Shown piece after piece: positions 49,514 through 50,392 of a stretch of 50,392 nucleotides of DNA. Each line of letters begins with the position of its first letter. The stretch's first letter is position 1. The DNA comes from JBEBVQ01 sp964636205 (GTDB lineage: Bacteria; Bacteroidota; Bacteroidia; Chitinophagales; Chitinophagaceae): NCBI GenBank assembly GCA_964636205.1, contig CAZWPF010000007.1, positions 1-50,392 on the forward strand. The letters are read 5' to 3'. The translations under genes were made by a program, and so were the position numbers. The notes under the pieces are model-generated. The model did no database searches. It saw only the letters and a list, made by a program, of their open reading frames with translations, and had not been told where the DNA came from.

Positions 49514-50134
49514 ATGATTTTTTCTTCGAAGCTGATAGAAGATGCTGTGCAAGAGTTCTCTCGCCTTCCCGGGATTGGGAGGAAAACAGCATTGAGGATG
49601 GTCTTGCATTTACTTAAGCAAGAAAAGCAGGAAGTGGAACAATTTGCTACAGCCGTAGCTAAGATGCGTAATGAAATTCAATTCTGTAAGGATTGTCATA
49701 ACGTGGCGGATAACGAACTATGCAGCATATGCGCTAACCCGGGTAGAAATCGCAGACAGGTTTGTGTGGTGGAGAATATCAGGGATGTAATAGCTATCGA
49801 GAGCACACAGCAGTATAGCGGACTGTACCATGTGTTGGGCGGTATTCTCTCTCCGCTAGATGGCGTTGGTCCGGAGCAATTGTTTTTATCAAATTTGAAT
49901 GAACGTGTCGCCAATCACGGTGTAGAAGAATTGATCATGGCGATCAGTCCGACCATCGAGGGGGATACTACCGTCTATTACATCGCTCGCCAATTAAAGG
50001 ACCTGCCGGTAAAAATCACTACAATCGCAAGGGGTATTGCATTTGGCGGCGATTTGGAATATACTGATGAGATGACACTCGCCCGGTCAATCGCGAAACG
50101 ACTCCCGGTGGAGAATTATGTGCAGATGGGATAA
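49514..50134 (+). CDS. recR: Recombination protein RecR
   Basis: Works with RecO (and RecF) to load RecA on gapped DNA. The 206-residue product has the N-terminal helix-hairpin-helix LIEDAVQEFSRLPGIGRKTA, a C4 zinc finger (C58, C61, C70, C73) and a Toprim domain with VVENIRDVIAIE, HVLGGILSPLDG and the Walker-like C-terminus. The start is ATG 49514; the frame stays open upstream to a GTG at 49442, but that part has no family resemblance. TATCTTTA near 49470 is a possible imperfect promoter box. Confidence 0.96.
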   Translation: MIFSSKLIEDAVQEFSRLPGIGRKTALRMVLHLLKQEKQEVEQFATAVAKMRNEIQFCKDCHNVADNELCSICANPGRNRRQVCVVENIRDVIAIESTQQYSGLYHVLGGILSPLDGVGPEQLFLSNLNERVANHGVEELIMAISPTIEGDTTVYYIARQLKDLPVKITTIARGIAFGGDLEYTDEMTLARSIAKRLPVENYVQMG

Positions 50135-50199
50135 TTATTTCCAACCTCACTGATAAGTTCTACCGGCTATTATTCCTGACCCATTTTCAGCATGTATGT

Positions 50200-50392
50200 A
50201 TGAGTAGCAACGGACTTCGATTCGATACCTTGACAGGTGTATCTATGGATGTTTTGGTAGGCGCATTTAATCGTGCGTTTGAAAACTATTTTGTGCCTAT
50301 GCACTTGAGTGTTGAGCAGCTCAGTCAGAAGCTGGCGGCCGAAGGTTTTCATCCCGAATTTTCTGTCGGTGCATTTGATAGTAACGAACTAG
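50200..50392 (+). CDS. GNAT-family N-acetyltransferase, 5' part only
   Basis: A frame opens at ATG 50200 and runs to the right edge (64 codons). It reads FNRAFENYFVPMHLSVEQL followed by PEFSVGAFDSNELV, which matches the N-terminal acceptor region of a GNAT subgroup. The acetyl-CoA-binding motif lies beyond the window. Two upstream ATGs (50192, 50196) hit stops at once. Confidence 0.75.
   Translation, partial: MSSNGLRFDTLTGVSMDVLVGAFNRAFENYFVPMHLSVEQLSQKLAAEGFHPEFSVGAFDSNEL

Overview
The window is a gene-dense stretch of chromosome from a member of the Bacteroidota, most likely Chitinophagales/Chitinophagaceae. The evidence is: secreted proteins with both kinds of type IX secretion (T9SS) C-terminal sorting domain; the gliding/T9SS lipoprotein GldD; Bacteroidota-typical families (DUF4175, DUF4292, DUF5522, a propeller-sensor LytS kinase); and repeated use of the Bacteroidota promoter element TAnnTTTG instead of a classical -10 box. 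I see no insertion sequence, prophage, CRISPR array, tRNA or rRNA. A 10-N run at 12733-12742 is an assembly gap inside atpH.

Layout. 1-8.4 kb: a large membrane/coiled-coil DUF4175 protein (runs off the left edge), a divergent clade 3-type catalase, a MutS2-like ATPase without the usual Smr tail, an HMG-CoA lyase-like enzyme and a small lipoprotein. 8.5-14.6 kb: pckA, divergent from the ATP synthase operon atpB-E-F-H-A, which ends at a terminator right after atpA (no atpG here). 14.7-20.3 kb: an MFS transporter, a membrane histidine kinase facing two small receiver-like proteins that lack the phospho-acceptor Asp, a CNNM/CBS membrane protein and a CAP-domain protein. 20.4-25.6 kb (minus strand): mutS, a secreted M1 aminopeptidase, the SRP RNA gene (ffs) and a TylF-like methyltransferase.

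25.7-36 kb is the most distinctive part. Two large secreted Kelch-repeat proteins share the same N-terminal architecture but end in different T9SS sorting domains (type B and type A). They flank a two-component system made of a propeller-sensor LytS-type kinase and a LytTR regulator. Palindromes and hairpins lie in the intergenic regions. The layout suggests a regulated cell-surface module, but no function can be read from the sequence.

36-41 kb (minus strand): miaE with its own promoter, then the operon dut - nucleotidyltransferase - TPR protein - DUF4292 lipoprotein. 41-47.3 kb (plus strand): an LTxxQ/Spy-like periplasmic protein, then a tight operon trmB - DUF5522 - alkyltransferase-like protein - TlpA-like thioredoxin - FUSC transporter - acpH, followed by a class C beta-lactamase-fold lipoprotein. 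47.3-50.4 kb: a FrnE/DsbA-like lipoprotein, ndk, gldD, recR and the 5' end of a GNAT acetyltransferase cut by the right edge.

Start codons were chosen by hand where a longer frame begins at a TTG lying inside a TAnnTTTG promoter or -33 box. Family assignments rest on recognised motifs and were not checked by database search.
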